The notes: a model not told the origin generated them from the letters alone. 64,000 nt of DNA from Chlorogloea sp. CCALA 695 (GCF_003003885.1 NZ_PVWN01000008.1:62001-126000); one strand, 5' to 3'. Shown: positions 54,800-63,987, counted from the first letter of the stretch. A program made the numbers and translations.

Positions 54800-56377
54800 A
54801 TGATAAAACAATTGACGTGGACGATTGGGGGATTAAGTGCGCTTGGGTTAGGTAGTCCAGCTTTAGCTTTACAAAATACATCTATTGGCGAAGCAGGAAT
54901 CGATGCGTTGCGTTTGCACCAATTACCTTACGACTTAATTGGGCGCAAAATTAGTATTGGTCAAGTAGAAATTGGTCGTCCCGGACAATACGGTTTAGAT
55001 AAAGCAGTGTCGGGACGAGCGATCGCCCTTGCTGGAGTATTTTTACGCGATCGCCCCGCCAAAGCAAATAGTAACTTAGATCCCCACGCCCAAAACGTTG
55101 CTAGCGTGATGATTAGCTCAGATAAAGCTATTCGCGGTGTAGCACCAGGAGCTAGGCTATATTCGGGGGCGGTTGGCTCTTTAAAAACTGGTGGACAACC
55201 GGAAGAATGTTTGTCCGCGCAGCACGTAGCAATGCAAAATAGCGGCGATGTTAGAGCGATAAATTTTAGCTTTGGGGAAACTTTAGAACGAGATCCGCGC
55301 GTTAACGCTCGTTTGGATGGCAAAGCTTTATTAACTCAGTGTATAGACTGGTCTAGCCGCTTTCACAATGTTTTGTATGCGATCGCAGGCAACCAAGGGA
55401 AAGGGGGTATCCCTATCCCTACAGACAATTACAACGGTATTAATGTCGCTTTTAGCAGCCGTAGAAACGGGATTTTTAACAAAGTAGATGTTTCTAATTT
55501 GAGCGATATCAAAGTTGGCTTAGAAGGGAGATTGAATGGAAAAGAAGTAAACCTAGGCATCCGCCGTGGTATTGGTTTAGTCGCACCAGGAAGCAATATT
55601 TCTTTACTCAATCCCAACGGTAAAGTTACGAAAGTAAGTGGTACGAGTTTCGCTACTCCCCACGTCACTGCAACAGTAGCTTTATTACAAGAATACGGCG
55701 ACAGACAGTTGCGCTCCAAAAAAAATAATTGGAGTTTGAACGCTCGTCGTCAAGAAGTAATGAAAGCTGTGATGCTAAATTCTGCTGATAAACTGCTTGA
55801 TACCGTTGCATCTTTGCGCTTAGGTATGACTAAAACAATTATCGATAAGCAAAATCAAGACTGGACGGCTTCGGATGCTTACACTGACCCCAAAATTCCC
55901 CTCCACGCGCAAATGGGAACTGGTCAATTAAATGCTTTTCGCGCCTACGGGCAATTTAGTCCGGGAGAATGGAAACCTACGGCAGTAGTTCCGGCGATTG
56001 GCTGGGATTATGGTTTAGTTAGTGCTAATTCAATGCAGGAATACCTATTAGCTAAACCTTTAGTACAAGGGGGTTTTGTGTCGGTGACTCTAGCTTGGAA
56101 TCGACTGGTAGAGTTAAACGATGCTAATAAAAACCAGCAGTATGATGTCGGGGAGACTTTTAGCGATCGCGGATTAAATAACTTAGACCTTTATCTAGTT
56201 AGCACCGAATCCAACAACCCATCTAGTAGTCTTTGTACGTCTATTAGTGAAGTTGATAGTGTAGAACATATTTTTTGTCCTGTTCCCCGCACAGGTAAAT
56301 ACAAAATCCGCGTCCAATTTGACCAAAAAGTCAATCAAGCAACTCAGCCTTATGCTCTGGCTTGGTGGACAAAATAA
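54800..56377 (+). CDS. Exported subtilase (S8) with Glu at the catalytic Asp position
   Basis: A 525-residue subtilisin-like protein with a signal peptide (about 1-24, ending ALALQ). The Ser is in VSGTSFATPHVTATVALL (Ser283), the oxyanion Asn in AIAGNQG (Asn198) and the His in DPHAQNVASVM (His96). The usual Asp-Thr-Gly is replaced: ISIGQVEIGRPG has Glu57 where Asp is expected. HAQNVAS also differs from the common HGTHVAG. The C-terminal 150 residues (from about 375) form a beta-rich domain with FCPVPRTGKYKIRVQFDQ, as in proprotein-type extensions. It may have weak or altered activity. Start is ATG 54800. Confidence 0.85.
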   Translation: MIKQLTWTIGGLSALGLGSPALALQNTSIGEAGIDALRLHQLPYDLIGRKISIGQVEIGRPGQYGLDKAVSGRAIALAGVFLRDRPAKANSNLDPHAQNVASVMISSDKAIRGVAPGARLYSGAVGSLKTGGQPEECLSAQHVAMQNSGDVRAINFSFGETLERDPRVNARLDGKALLTQCIDWSSRFHNVLYAIAGNQGKGGIPIPTDNYNGINVAFSSRRNGIFNKVDVSNLSDIKVGLEGRLNGKEVNLGIRRGIGLVAPGSNISLLNPNGKVTKVSGTSFATPHVTATVALLQEYGDRQLRSKKNNWSLNARRQEVMKAVMLNSADKLLDTVASLRLGMTKTIIDKQNQDWTASDAYTDPKIPLHAQMGTGQLNAFRAYGQFSPGEWKPTAVVPAIGWDYGLVSANSMQEYLLAKPLVQGGFVSVTLAWNRLVELNDANKNQQYDVGETFSDRGLNNLDLYLVSTESNNPSSSLCTSISEVDSVEHIFCPVPRTGKYKIRVQFDQKVNQATQPYALAWWTK

Positions 56378-56491
56378 CTAATTCCTGTTACCAAAATAGT
56401 AACTAACACGCGATCGCCCGATTAATAATGTCATAGTAAATCCTTAACGCTCGTAAACCTAATCAAGATTTACTAAAGCCCCAAGGTACTT

Positions 56492-56695
56492 ATGAATCAG
56501 CAAGAGTCTAGTCCTAAGTCAAGTTTTCAGCTTCGACGCTATGGGATTCGCTTAGGCAGACGGTACGCCCTATCCGCCGCTAGTGTGGTGATGCTAGGCT
56601 TTTCGATGGCTGGATACTCAAAGCTTAATACCTCTACAGTTTTATTTACTACCCCTTCATCTTCCTTAGAACAGCAATGGCGCAATCGCCTTTAA
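56492..56695 (+). CDS. Small hypothetical protein with one membrane segment
   Basis: A 67-residue frame from ATG 56492: polar N-terminus, a very basic stretch (LRRYGIRLGRRY, residues 14-25), then a hydrophobic segment (about 26-40, ALSAASVVMLGFSMAG) and a Ser/Thr-rich end. It could be a small inner-membrane protein. Its stop is one base from the stop of the convergent permease gene. No family recognised, so the call rests on the start and composition. Confidence 0.45.
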   Translation: MNQQESSPKSSFQLRRYGIRLGRRYALSAASVVMLGFSMAGYSKLNTSTVLFTTPSSSLEQQWRNRL

Positions 56696-56696
56696 C

Positions 56697-57917
56697 TTAC
56701 TGCGGTACAACTTCAACGGTAGTTTTAGATACATCGCTATTTTCTGATTCTAATTGACTTGTCCCCAAGCTTTCCGCCACATTAGTACGTCCGCGCACGT
56801 AACTCAACGCAGTCTTAATTACGACAGCCGTAGGTACAGCCACAATTACCCCCAACAATCCCCCTACCCGCGCCCCTGTCAAAACCGATATCAATATCCA
56901 CACCGGATTTAAGCCCGTAACACTACCCAAAATTCGGGGCGCAACTAAGTTTTCGAGAATTTGTTGCACAATTACCGCCGCCATCAATACCCTTGATCCC
57001 AACCAAAAATCTTGTAATGCGACTAATAAAGTAGTAGCAATAATTCCTACTGTTCCCCCAAAAGGAATCAGCGCCATAATCCCGATACTTAAGCCAAAGA
57101 GCAGCCCAAAAGGAACTTTTAGCCATAAAAAGGTAGGAATTAAGGCAAAAGCCATACAAGTACCAAAAATAAGCTGTCCAATAAAGAAATTTTGAAAACT
57201 CAGCCTTAAAGTTTGCGAAAACGGTTGGCGAATTTTAACGGGGAGCCATTCGATTAAACTTTGCCACAAACTATCGCCATGCTGTAAAAGATAAAAAGCT
57301 AAAACCATTGTCAGGACAAAGTCTAGCAAGCTAGTAACAGTGAGTACCGCTAGATTTAATACTTGAGAGGCGATTTGTTGCAGTTGTCCTTTGAGGCGAT
57401 CGTTGATTTGTACTAGCAGCGCATCAAGGTTGAGAGGAAACCCCTGAGTATCCGCCCATTGATTTAATAGTAGTAACTGATAACGTCCCGAATCAATCCA
57501 TTCTGGCAAGCGAATTACCAACTGTTGAGCTTGAGTAAGCACCAAAGGAACTAAAGTTACACCCAAAGCCAGCAGAATCGATAAAGCTGCCAAAAACACC
57601 AAAATAGAAACTTGTTCGCGCTTGGCTCCTTTGCTTTCCATCCACATCACCGGATAATTAAGCAAAAATGCTAATAGCGAAGCGGCTACCAAAATTACAA
57701 TTAGCGAGTTGAAATAATTGAAAATCGAAGCAACTGCCCAAGCATTGAGTACGATGAGAGGAGCAACAAGAGCGATCGCTGTCAACCGCCCTCCCAGACT
57801 CATTCCTTGCCACCATCCAAGTATTATGCGTTTCTGCATTTGCCTACTGCCGGATAAAACACGATTGAATTTGCTTAAGCAGTTATCATTATCTCTAAAT
57901 TCATCTACTAAACTCAT
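56697..57917 (-). CDS. AI-2E family transporter (PerM-like permease)
   Basis: A 406-residue polytopic membrane protein of the AI-2E/PerM family. Hydrophobic segments lie at about 44-63, 70-88, 103-126, and in a cluster from 190 to 375. Landmarks are FFIGQLIFGTCMAFALIPTF and LIPFGGTVGIIATTLLVALQ; VQQILENLVAPRILGSVTGLNPVWI is the conserved motif near the end (given here at about 316-340). Family members export diverse small molecules or ions; the AI-2 role is proven for few. The first 30 residues are not conserved and Met27 (57839) may be the start. Confidence 0.88.
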   Translation of the reverse strand: MSLVDEFRDNDNCLSKFNRVLSGSRQMQKRIILGWWQGMSLGGRLTAIALVAPLIVLNAWAVASIFNYFNSLIVILVAASLLAFLLNYPVMWMESKGAKREQVSILVFLAALSILLALGVTLVPLVLTQAQQLVIRLPEWIDSGRYQLLLLNQWADTQGFPLNLDALLVQINDRLKGQLQQIASQVLNLAVLTVTSLLDFVLTMVLAFYLLQHGDSLWQSLIEWLPVKIRQPFSQTLRLSFQNFFIGQLIFGTCMAFALIPTFLWLKVPFGLLFGLSIGIMALIPFGGTVGIIATTLLVALQDFWLGSRVLMAAVIVQQILENLVAPRILGSVTGLNPVWILISVLTGARVGGLLGVIVAVPTAVVIKTALSYVRGRTNVAESLGTSQLESENSDVSKTTVEVVPQ

Positions 57918-57946
57918 CCCCCCACTTCAGGATTGTTGCCGGAAAT

Positions 57947-58354
57947 ATGAAAAATGTTGACCCTACAGAGAATTACGACCTCAATCATTTACAGCTATTT
58001 TTCTATTTAATCCCTGTACTGGGCTTTTTTCCATCTTTATGGACGCTCTACCAGCGTGACAAATCTGCAAATTCTTCTTTTAAAACGGAACAATTAAAAG
58101 TTAGTCGTTTGTCTGTAACCTTAGCAAGTAGTTGGTTAATTGGTTATTTATTACTAGGGACGGGAGCAGAAGCTTCAGAATATTTATCGTTGCGGCTTTT
58201 GATCTTAAATACTTTCCTAACTTCTGGCTATTTTTTAGTCAGTATGATGTTAATGATTCGCCTATATCAGCGTAAACCTTTGCGCGTGCCAGGGTTTAGC
58301 CTTTTGGCAAGACAAGTAGATAAGTATTTGGTTGAGGAAAAAACAAAAAATTAA
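57947..58354 (+). CDS. Membrane protein, unknown function
   Basis: A 135-residue protein with three hydrophobic segments: about 16-36 (LFFYLIPVLGFFPSLWTLY), 57-73 and 82-104. The N-terminus is acidic and the C-terminus basic (RVPGFSLLARQVDKYL). It starts 29 bases from the divergent AI-2E-type gene. I do not recognise the family; LFFYLIPVLGFFPS suggests a DUF4870-like or cyanobacterium-specific protein. It is followed by an LCP-family gene after a gap of about 190 bases. Confidence 0.65.
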   Translation: MKNVDPTENYDLNHLQLFFYLIPVLGFFPSLWTLYQRDKSANSSFKTEQLKVSRLSVTLASSWLIGYLLLGTGAEASEYLSLRLLILNTFLTSGYFLVSMMLMIRLYQRKPLRVPGFSLLARQVDKYLVEEKTKN

Positions 58355-58545
58355 TTGCTGCTGTGGCACTTTCCGTGAAAATGCCGTTTGCCAGTCAAAT
58401 ACAATCCGAGTACACTTTTCTTGAACCCATCTGTCAAATAGTAGAGTTCACTGCAATAGATTGCATATTTGATCCGTTTAGCTAATAATTACTGGCTAAA
58501 TGCTGCAATCGGTTAAGGGCAATTATTTTTTGGTTTAATTTAAGT

Positions 58546-59961
58546 GTGAGGAAGTCTGTGGCAGTTCAAAAACATTCAGAGCGAAAATCGCCTTCAATAA
58601 ATACAGCAAAAGTTATTAAAAAATCCTCTCGTTCTCAGACTGGGCGTTGGTTGTGGTTTTGGGCAGGTTTAACAGGTGTCGCCATGGTTTCTGCCACCGC
58701 CGGAGCGCTGCTTGCAGTGTCATTGTCGAGTACGCCTTTGATGCAAGCAGAACTTAGCCCCGAACAAGAAGCTATATTTGGTAAAGGCGATCGCATCTCT
58801 CGCGGAAGTCTCAAGCTTTCGGAACTAACTCGCCCAGTAAATATCTTAGTTTTGGGTGTAAAAGTTCTCACTTCAGACGTTAGCAACCCCCCCATCGGAA
58901 GCGATAAATTAGGCTACCATGCCACGATTAACTCCTTTGAGGGGTTGTCTGACACAATGTTATTGTTGCGCTTTGACCCTACCACCAAAAAATTAGCCGC
59001 ACTCTCAATTCCTAGAGACACCCGCGTGGAAGTTGAAGGATACAAATTTAATAAGATAAATTCGGCTAACTATCGTGGAGGCCCCGCTCTTAGCGCGACT
59101 GCTACTAGCGATCTTTTAAACGGCGCACCCATTGATCGCTACATTAGAATTAACGTCCAAGGGATAGAAAAGCTAGTTGATGCTTTAGGTGGCGTAACGG
59201 TTTACGTTCCCAAAGATATGAAGTATCAAGACGATAGCCAGCACTTATACATCAATCTTAAAGCCGGAAAACAGCATCTTAATGGCGACCAAGCCTTACA
59301 ATTTCTGCGCTTTCGTTATGATGAAAATGGCGATATTGGGCGCATTCAACGCCAGCAAATATTGATGCGATCTTTAATGGAACAGGCGCTAAATCCTACT
59401 ATCGTAACGCGAGTTCCCAAGATATTAGAGGTGATAAAGTCGCACATTGATACTAATTTGACTATCCAAGAATTAATGGCATTAGTTGGTTTTGGCGTAC
59501 AGACAAAACGCGCCGATGCTCAGATGCTGCTAGTACCGGGACGTTTTAGCGAACCTGGAGAATACAGCGCTAGTTACTGGCTACCAGATAAAGATCGCAT
59601 TGCTACGATGATGACGCAGTATTTTAATGTGCCAACCGAGGGTATGCAAGCGGTAGTCGAGCCAGCAAGATTAAGGGTAGCAATTCAAGATAGTACCGGG
59701 AATGATACCGCCGTCCAATCGCTAATAAATTCTCTCTCTGAAGCTGGCTATCGCAACGTGTATGTTGCTAAACGCTGGAGCGAACCCTTAGATGTAACTC
59801 ATATTGTCGCCCAGCAAGGCGATGGCAATAGCGCTCAAACCATTCGTCAAGCGCTAAATGTTGGCGAGGTGCGCGTCGAAAGTACAGGTAATCTCCAATC
59901 TGACATCACAATTCAATTAGGACAAGATTGGCTAAAAAGGCTTGAACAAATTGAGCAATAG
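58546..59961 (+). CDS. LytR-CpsA-Psr (LCP) family cell-wall ligase
   Basis: LCP proteins attach polysaccharides from lipid carriers to peptidoglycan or similar acceptors. The 471 residues have one N-terminal membrane helix (about 36-57), an LCP domain (about 100-310) and a C-terminal LytR_C domain (about 365-465). LCP landmarks are DTMLLLRFDPTTKKLAALS, IPRDTRVEV (Arg and Asp that bind the pyrophosphate), RIQRQQILM and FLRFRYDENGDIGR. GTG 58546 gives the coordinates; GTG 58558, with GAGGAA just upstream, is the likelier start. In cyanobacteria the acceptor is not known. GGTAATT copies follow. Confidence 0.9.
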   Translation: MRKSVAVQKHSERKSPSINTAKVIKKSSRSQTGRWLWFWAGLTGVAMVSATAGALLAVSLSSTPLMQAELSPEQEAIFGKGDRISRGSLKLSELTRPVNILVLGVKVLTSDVSNPPIGSDKLGYHATINSFEGLSDTMLLLRFDPTTKKLAALSIPRDTRVEVEGYKFNKINSANYRGGPALSATATSDLLNGAPIDRYIRINVQGIEKLVDALGGVTVYVPKDMKYQDDSQHLYINLKAGKQHLNGDQALQFLRFRYDENGDIGRIQRQQILMRSLMEQALNPTIVTRVPKILEVIKSHIDTNLTIQELMALVGFGVQTKRADAQMLLVPGRFSEPGEYSASYWLPDKDRIATMMTQYFNVPTEGMQAVVEPARLRVAIQDSTGNDTAVQSLINSLSEAGYRNVYVAKRWSEPLDVTHIVAQQGDGNSAQTIRQALNVGEVRVESTGNLQSDITIQLGQDWLKRLEQIEQ

Positions 59962-59976
59962 GTTCGTTGCTGAATT

Positions 59977-59990
59977 GGTAATTGGTAATT
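59977..59990. repeat. Tandem heptamer GGTAATT, two copies
   Basis: Two perfect copies (59977-59983, 59984-59990) followed by GGGAATA lie just after the LCP gene stop. Third locus of the same heptamer, and the shortest. Confidence 0.7.
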
Positions 59991-60064
59991 GGGAATAACT
60001 TTAATGAACAATTCCCAATGGGGTAGGAATGAGGAGGAAACAGGATTGCAGAAAGGAAAAGTCA

Positions 60065-60985
60065 TCATACTTTCAGCAACGCCAAATTATCTTCAATCCA
60101 CGCTTCCAAAATCGGATTAACTAATTCTGGTGCTTCGTCTTGGGGACAATGCCCTACGCCTTCAATGGGGATAAACTTTTGAACTTGGGGAAACTTGGCT
60201 AATTCTCGCCCTAATTCTATGGGTTCCCAAGGGTCAGCAGTTCCCCACAGCATAATAGCTGGGCATGGCAGCACCGCTAACAGGTCTTCGGGCAAGGGGC
60301 CATGTCCGTAAGCAGTGAAGGCAACAAATACGGCTAATGCGCCAGGATCGCTGGCTGGAGCCATCATAATATCTACCAATTCGTCGGTTACAGCTTCCTT
60401 TTGAGCGTAAGCTTGTAATAAAATCTTGTGTACTGTCGAAGTTTTGGCAATTTGATTGAAAAAAAACTGACTAATAGGTTTAATTGATAAAAGTTTTTGA
60501 ACTAAAGGCGCTCCAAAACGGCGATACCAAGGTAAAGATTGACGTTTGCGATCGTGCAATAGTCGTAACGAACAATTGAGTAAGGCAACTCCTAAAGTTG
60601 TATCTGGGGTGTATATAGCGGCTTGCATGGCGGCAATACAACCGATGGAGTTGCCAACTAAAAAAACTGGTTCGCCAACAACTTCAGTACAAAAATCTGC
60701 AATTTGTCGTCCCCAAGTTTCAAAGGAGTAGGTTACTTGTTCCCCCGGTTTGAGTTCCCCCGGAATTGGCTTTGCAGATGCGCCAAAACCAATTAAATCG
60801 ATCGCATACACGCGAGCAAATTGAGCTAGTACAGGTATATTGTGCCGCCAATGCCACCAAGAAGCGCCAAAGCCATGAATTAGCACCACCGCCGGGCCAG
60901 TATCTCCTTGAGCTTGGTAACAAATGGGGAAACCTTGCCAAGTCCAGGTTTTAGTTGTGGTATTTGAAAGAACAGAAGTTGTCAT
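60065..60985 (-). CDS. Alpha/beta hydrolase
   Basis: A 306-residue alpha/beta hydrolase. LIHGFGASWWHWRHN (about 35-49) is the oxyanion loop; the nucleophile Ser lies in FLVGNSIGCIAAM; the acid Asp in LWGTADPWEPIE; and the His in EGVGHCPQDEAPELV. The WWHW motif and PHYLIDLIGFGAS-type sequence (AIDLIGFGASAKP) are found in cyanobacterial and plastid hydrolases, sometimes linked to chlorophyll or tocopherol metabolism. No signal peptide. It lies next to the broken gene at 61017-61463 on the same strand. Substrate unknown. Confidence 0.88.
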   Translation of the reverse strand: MTTSVLSNTTTKTWTWQGFPICYQAQGDTGPAVVLIHGFGASWWHWRHNIPVLAQFARVYAIDLIGFGASAKPIPGELKPGEQVTYSFETWGRQIADFCTEVVGEPVFLVGNSIGCIAAMQAAIYTPDTTLGVALLNCSLRLLHDRKRQSLPWYRRFGAPLVQKLLSIKPISQFFFNQIAKTSTVHKILLQAYAQKEAVTDELVDIMMAPASDPGALAVFVAFTAYGHGPLPEDLLAVLPCPAIMLWGTADPWEPIELGRELAKFPQVQKFIPIEGVGHCPQDEAPELVNPILEAWIEDNLALLKV

Positions 60986-61016
60986 TTATGAATTTTTAAG
61001 GGTGCGATCGCTCTTT

Positions 61017-61463
61017 TTATTCTGGCTCAATCAGAAGAGTATTAGGTGACAAACTGCGAGACACGCGATGTACAAGGTTTGAAGAAACATAGAGTAACGA
61101 AAATCCAATCAGAGGGTGCAGTACCTCTAAGTGAAAAGGAGTTTTGAGATGAATGCTGGCAAATTGTAGTCCAAGCAGCACAGGTAAACTGACAGTGAGC
61201 GAAGCCCTGCGTGCGCGCTTGCGCTATCGCACTTTATTTGAAAAAGGGGCGATAAACGCCCATCCCAGTAATATTAATGACAGCCCGCTATACCCTTGCA
61301 CTAGCCAAACATGAACGCTCCACCACGCAGGATTGTTGAAGTAGGCAACGCCAACCGTTAATAACTGAGCAATCAAGCAGAGGTTAAAAACGATTGCAGT
61401 TGCATAAAAACCAATTTGTACCCAAGGGGCAGGAGTGCGAACTATTCCCAAATTTGTAGTCAT
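61017..61463 (-). pseudogene. Four-helix membrane protein gene (DUF6220-like) broken by a repeat
   Basis: From ATG 61463 the frame gives 79 residues with two hydrophobic segments (about 15-38, 57-72) and ends at TAG 61226-61224. Ignoring that stop, the same frame continues without any other stop to TAA at 61019-61017, adding 69 codons with two more hydrophobic segments (VSLPVLLGLQFASIHL and LEVLHPLIGFSLLYVSS). Together they look like a 148-residue four-helix membrane protein resembling DUF6220. The TAG lies inside the 32-bp repeat at 61199-61230, whose insertion broke the gene. Deleting 30 or 33 bases here would restore an open frame. The family call is by layout only. Confidence 0.65.
61199..61230. 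repeat. 32-bp dispersed repeat, copy 2, inside a gene
   Basis: Identical over 32 bases to 34335-34366. Read on the minus strand it supplies the codons CGA TAG and then further basic codons, so it ends the upstream protein prematurely. It is GC-rich against its surroundings. This copy, unlike copy 1, lies within a coding frame and shows the repeat is an insertion. Confidence 0.85.
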
Positions 61464-61471
61464 GTCAAAGT

Positions 61472-62137
61472 TTATTTTACTTCTAAACCCACTGTTCCCA
61501 TAACATAGGCTCTCACCTTACCCACTAAATCAGCCCCCGCTTTTTCCGGTGAACCCACGTCGAAGGGAGGGGCGGGATTATACTCCAACATTAGTTGAGT
61601 CATTTTAGCGACTTCCTCACCGCAAAGTATTGCCGCAATTGTTAAACCGAAATCAATTCCGGCGGTTACACCCCCGCCAGTAATGCGATTGCGGTCAATT
61701 ACAACTCGTTCTGTTCCCACTTCAACTCCCAATTTAGTTAGTTGTTCGCGCATCATCCAGTGAGTAGCCGCTCGGTAGCCCTGGAGCAGTCCTGCTTTTG
61801 CCAGAAACTCAGAGCCGCCGCATACAGAGGTAACAAATTTTGCAGTGCTACCTTGCTTGTGGAGAAATTCAAGCACTTGGGAATCGTTTACTACTGCCAT
61901 TTGTTCTAAGCCGCCACCAATACAGATAACATCTAAAGTGGGGCAATTTTCAAAAGTAGTATCGGGCAAAATTATCATCCCATCATCAGTTTGGATCGGG
62001 TCTAGGGTTTTCCAAAGCCGATGAATCTGAACACCGGGAAGCGCACTAAAAACCTGTTGGGGGCCGACAATATCAAGAGCCGTCATGCCGGGATAAATTA
62101 CTAAACCAATAATTATGTGTTTTTGTGAGTCAGTCAT
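61472..62137 (-). CDS. DJ-1/PfpI-family protein (isonitrile-hydratase-like)
   Basis: A 221-residue class-I glutamine-amidotransferase-like protein. YPGMTALDIVGPQQVFSAL (about 15-33) is the N-terminal landmark; ICIGGGLEQMA and TSVCGGSEFLAKAGLLQG place the nucleophile Cys at 106; RAATHWMMREQL and ITGGGVTAGIDFGL follow. This pattern is that of isonitrile hydratase and the N-terminal domain of GATase-AraC regulators. The reaction here is unproven. The start is ATG 62137. It is divergent from a GAF-LuxR gene with an 88-base gap and is followed 8 bases later by the broken membrane-protein gene, so the three form one region. Confidence 0.88.
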   Translation of the reverse strand: MTDSQKHIIIGLVIYPGMTALDIVGPQQVFSALPGVQIHRLWKTLDPIQTDDGMIILPDTTFENCPTLDVICIGGGLEQMAVVNDSQVLEFLHKQGSTAKFVTSVCGGSEFLAKAGLLQGYRAATHWMMREQLTKLGVEVGTERVVIDRNRITGGGVTAGIDFGLTIAAILCGEEVAKMTQLMLEYNPAPPFDVGSPEKAGADLVGKVRAYVMGTVGLEVK

Positions 62138-62225
62138 TAATAATGCTCCTAATGGCGCTGGCTGGGAATAAAACTAGAATAGGATTAGTAGCCCTGTTTA
62201 GCCCAGTCCTCGATCGGGTACACTT

Positions 62226-62900
62226 ATGACCATTCTGCAACCATTATTTCAGACGATCGCACTTTGCAAAGACGAACAACAATTGCGATCGCACGTTGTA
62301 GAAACAGGAGGCGACTATTTCAAAGCAAAACGCTGTGGTGTATTCTTCTTCGACCGCATTAATATCCCGAAAGTAATGCGATTGGCGCTATCGGTTGAAT
62401 ACAATCCTGTAGCGCGTTACCTCGTAGAGCGTCATGCTCCCGTACATGATGGTTTATTAACATCCCCCAAAACCTGGCGGCTAATTTGTCCCCGCGCCGA
62501 TCATTGGCACGTTATGGCTGGCCCAATTGTTAGTAGCGGTCAATTGGTGGGAACTGTAGGCTTTACCCGCGAACAAGTTATGCCTGCTTTTGATGACCAA
62601 AATCTAGCCGATTTGAGTGCGTTGTGCTTACATCTATCTACTTGGACGGCAACAATGCGATCGCAACCCGTGCAAAAACTAGAAAGCGAAGTCTTGACCC
62701 CTCGTGAAGTGCAAATTGCTCAATTGGTTGCTCAAGGACGCACAAACTCTGAAATTGGGGTAGAGCTTTGGATTACTGAAAACTCTGTCAAGCAAGCACT
62801 CAAAAGGATGTTTCGCAAGCTTGAAGTTTCATCCCGCGCCGAGATGACTGCCCAATTTGTAGTTGCAACAATGCGATCGCCTAATAGTATAGAGGTCTAA
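62226..62900 (+). CDS. LuxR-family regulator with N-terminal GAF-like domain
   Basis: A 224-residue regulator. The N-terminal 150 residues are GAF-like (YFKAKRCGVFFFDR, then HWHVMAGPIVSSGQLVGTVGF); the C-terminal HTH is LTPREVQIAQLVAQGRTNSE (about 158-177) then IGVELWITENSVKQALKRMF. The intact LTxRE and WITENSVKQ motifs show a working LuxR helix-turn-helix. It is divergent from the DJ-1/PfpI operon and probably controls it and itself; the ligand is unknown. The start is ATG 62226. Confidence 0.9.
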   Translation: MTILQPLFQTIALCKDEQQLRSHVVETGGDYFKAKRCGVFFFDRINIPKVMRLALSVEYNPVARYLVERHAPVHDGLLTSPKTWRLICPRADHWHVMAGPIVSSGQLVGTVGFTREQVMPAFDDQNLADLSALCLHLSTWTATMRSQPVQKLESEVLTPREVQIAQLVAQGRTNSEIGVELWITENSVKQALKRMFRKLEVSSRAEMTAQFVVATMRSPNSIEV

Positions 62901-62988
62901 TCTATTGTTTCCATTTCTGCAACTCTACAGCGATTCTCCTAATTGCAGGCTAGGCTAGACCAAAAAACGGCTACCAGTTTCCGCACCT

Positions 62989-63939
62989 ATGACAAAAGAA
63001 TTAGCAATTAAAACTTGCGGACTAACTAAACGCTTTGATCGCCATATTGCTGTTAATGATGTGGATTTAGAAATAGCTGTAGGTGAAGTTTATGGACTTA
63101 TCGGCCCAAACGGTGCGGGAAAAACTACCCTAATTCGGATGTTGGCGGCGGCTCAAGAACCGACTACAGGGGAAATTTATATCAATGGCGATCGCTTATT
63201 ATTAGACCAAAGCAACCCCTTACTTAAGCGTCATCTCGGCTATTTACCCGATGATTTCCCTTTATACAACGATTTGAGTGTATGGGATTATTTAGATTAT
63301 TTTGCCAGGTTGTACCTGTTAAAAAATCCTCGTCGCCGTCAACGCCTCAACGAAGTATTAGAACTTGTCCAACTAACCTACAAGCGCAATAGTCAAATTA
63401 GTACGCTCTCGCGGGGAATGAAGCAGCGCCTAAGTTTAGCGCGAACAATTATTCATGAACCGATTTTACTATTACTAGATGAGCCTGTATCAGGGCTAGA
63501 TCCCATTGCACGGCAGCAATTTCGGGAGATTGTCAAAGTATTACAAGAAGCTGGGATGACAATATTGATTTCGTCTCACGTCCTCAGCGACTTAGCAGAA
63601 CTTTGTACGTCGGTAGGAATTATGGAGTTAGGCTATTTAGTCGAAAGTTGTAATCTTACTGACCTTTACGAGCGTCAAAGCCGCCAACAGATATTTATAT
63701 CAACTTTAGGAGACTTAGAAACCTTAAAAGCTTACCTAATCGAGCATCCATTAATTGAGGAATGGGAAGTTATACCGCAAACCAATAGTATGCGAACTTA
63801 CTTTACAGGCGATCGCGCTGCGGGTGCAAATTTACTGCAATCTTTAATCAATGCTGGTATTCCAATTACAGAGTTTCATTGCGCTCAGGAAGACTTGGAA
63901 ACTATTTTTCTTAAACTCGGTCACAAACAACCATCGTGA
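62989..63939 (+). CDS. ABC transporter ATP-binding protein
   Basis: A 316-residue ABC ATPase of the exporter type (CcmA/NatA-like). Walker A is GPNGAGKTTL (about 38-47), Q-loop LPDDFPLYNDLSV, signature LSRGMKQRLSLARTI, Walker B ILLLLDEPVSGLDP and switch His in LISSHVLSDL. The C-terminal 80 residues form a NatA-type regulatory extension. It is 88 bases downstream of the LuxR gene. The next start codon (ATG 63988) begins a frame cut off by the window edge; a permease is expected there but cannot be shown. Confidence 0.92.
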   Translation: MTKELAIKTCGLTKRFDRHIAVNDVDLEIAVGEVYGLIGPNGAGKTTLIRMLAAAQEPTTGEIYINGDRLLLDQSNPLLKRHLGYLPDDFPLYNDLSVWDYLDYFARLYLLKNPRRRQRLNEVLELVQLTYKRNSQISTLSRGMKQRLSLARTIIHEPILLLLDEPVSGLDPIARQQFREIVKVLQEAGMTILISSHVLSDLAELCTSVGIMELGYLVESCNLTDLYERQSRQQIFISTLGDLETLKAYLIEHPLIEEWEVIPQTNSMRTYFTGDRAAGANLLQSLINAGIPITEFHCAQEDLETIFLKLGHKQPS

Positions 63940-63987
63940 GAGATCGCTTATCTCAGTGCAAATAACAAGCTAAAACAGAGACTTTTT

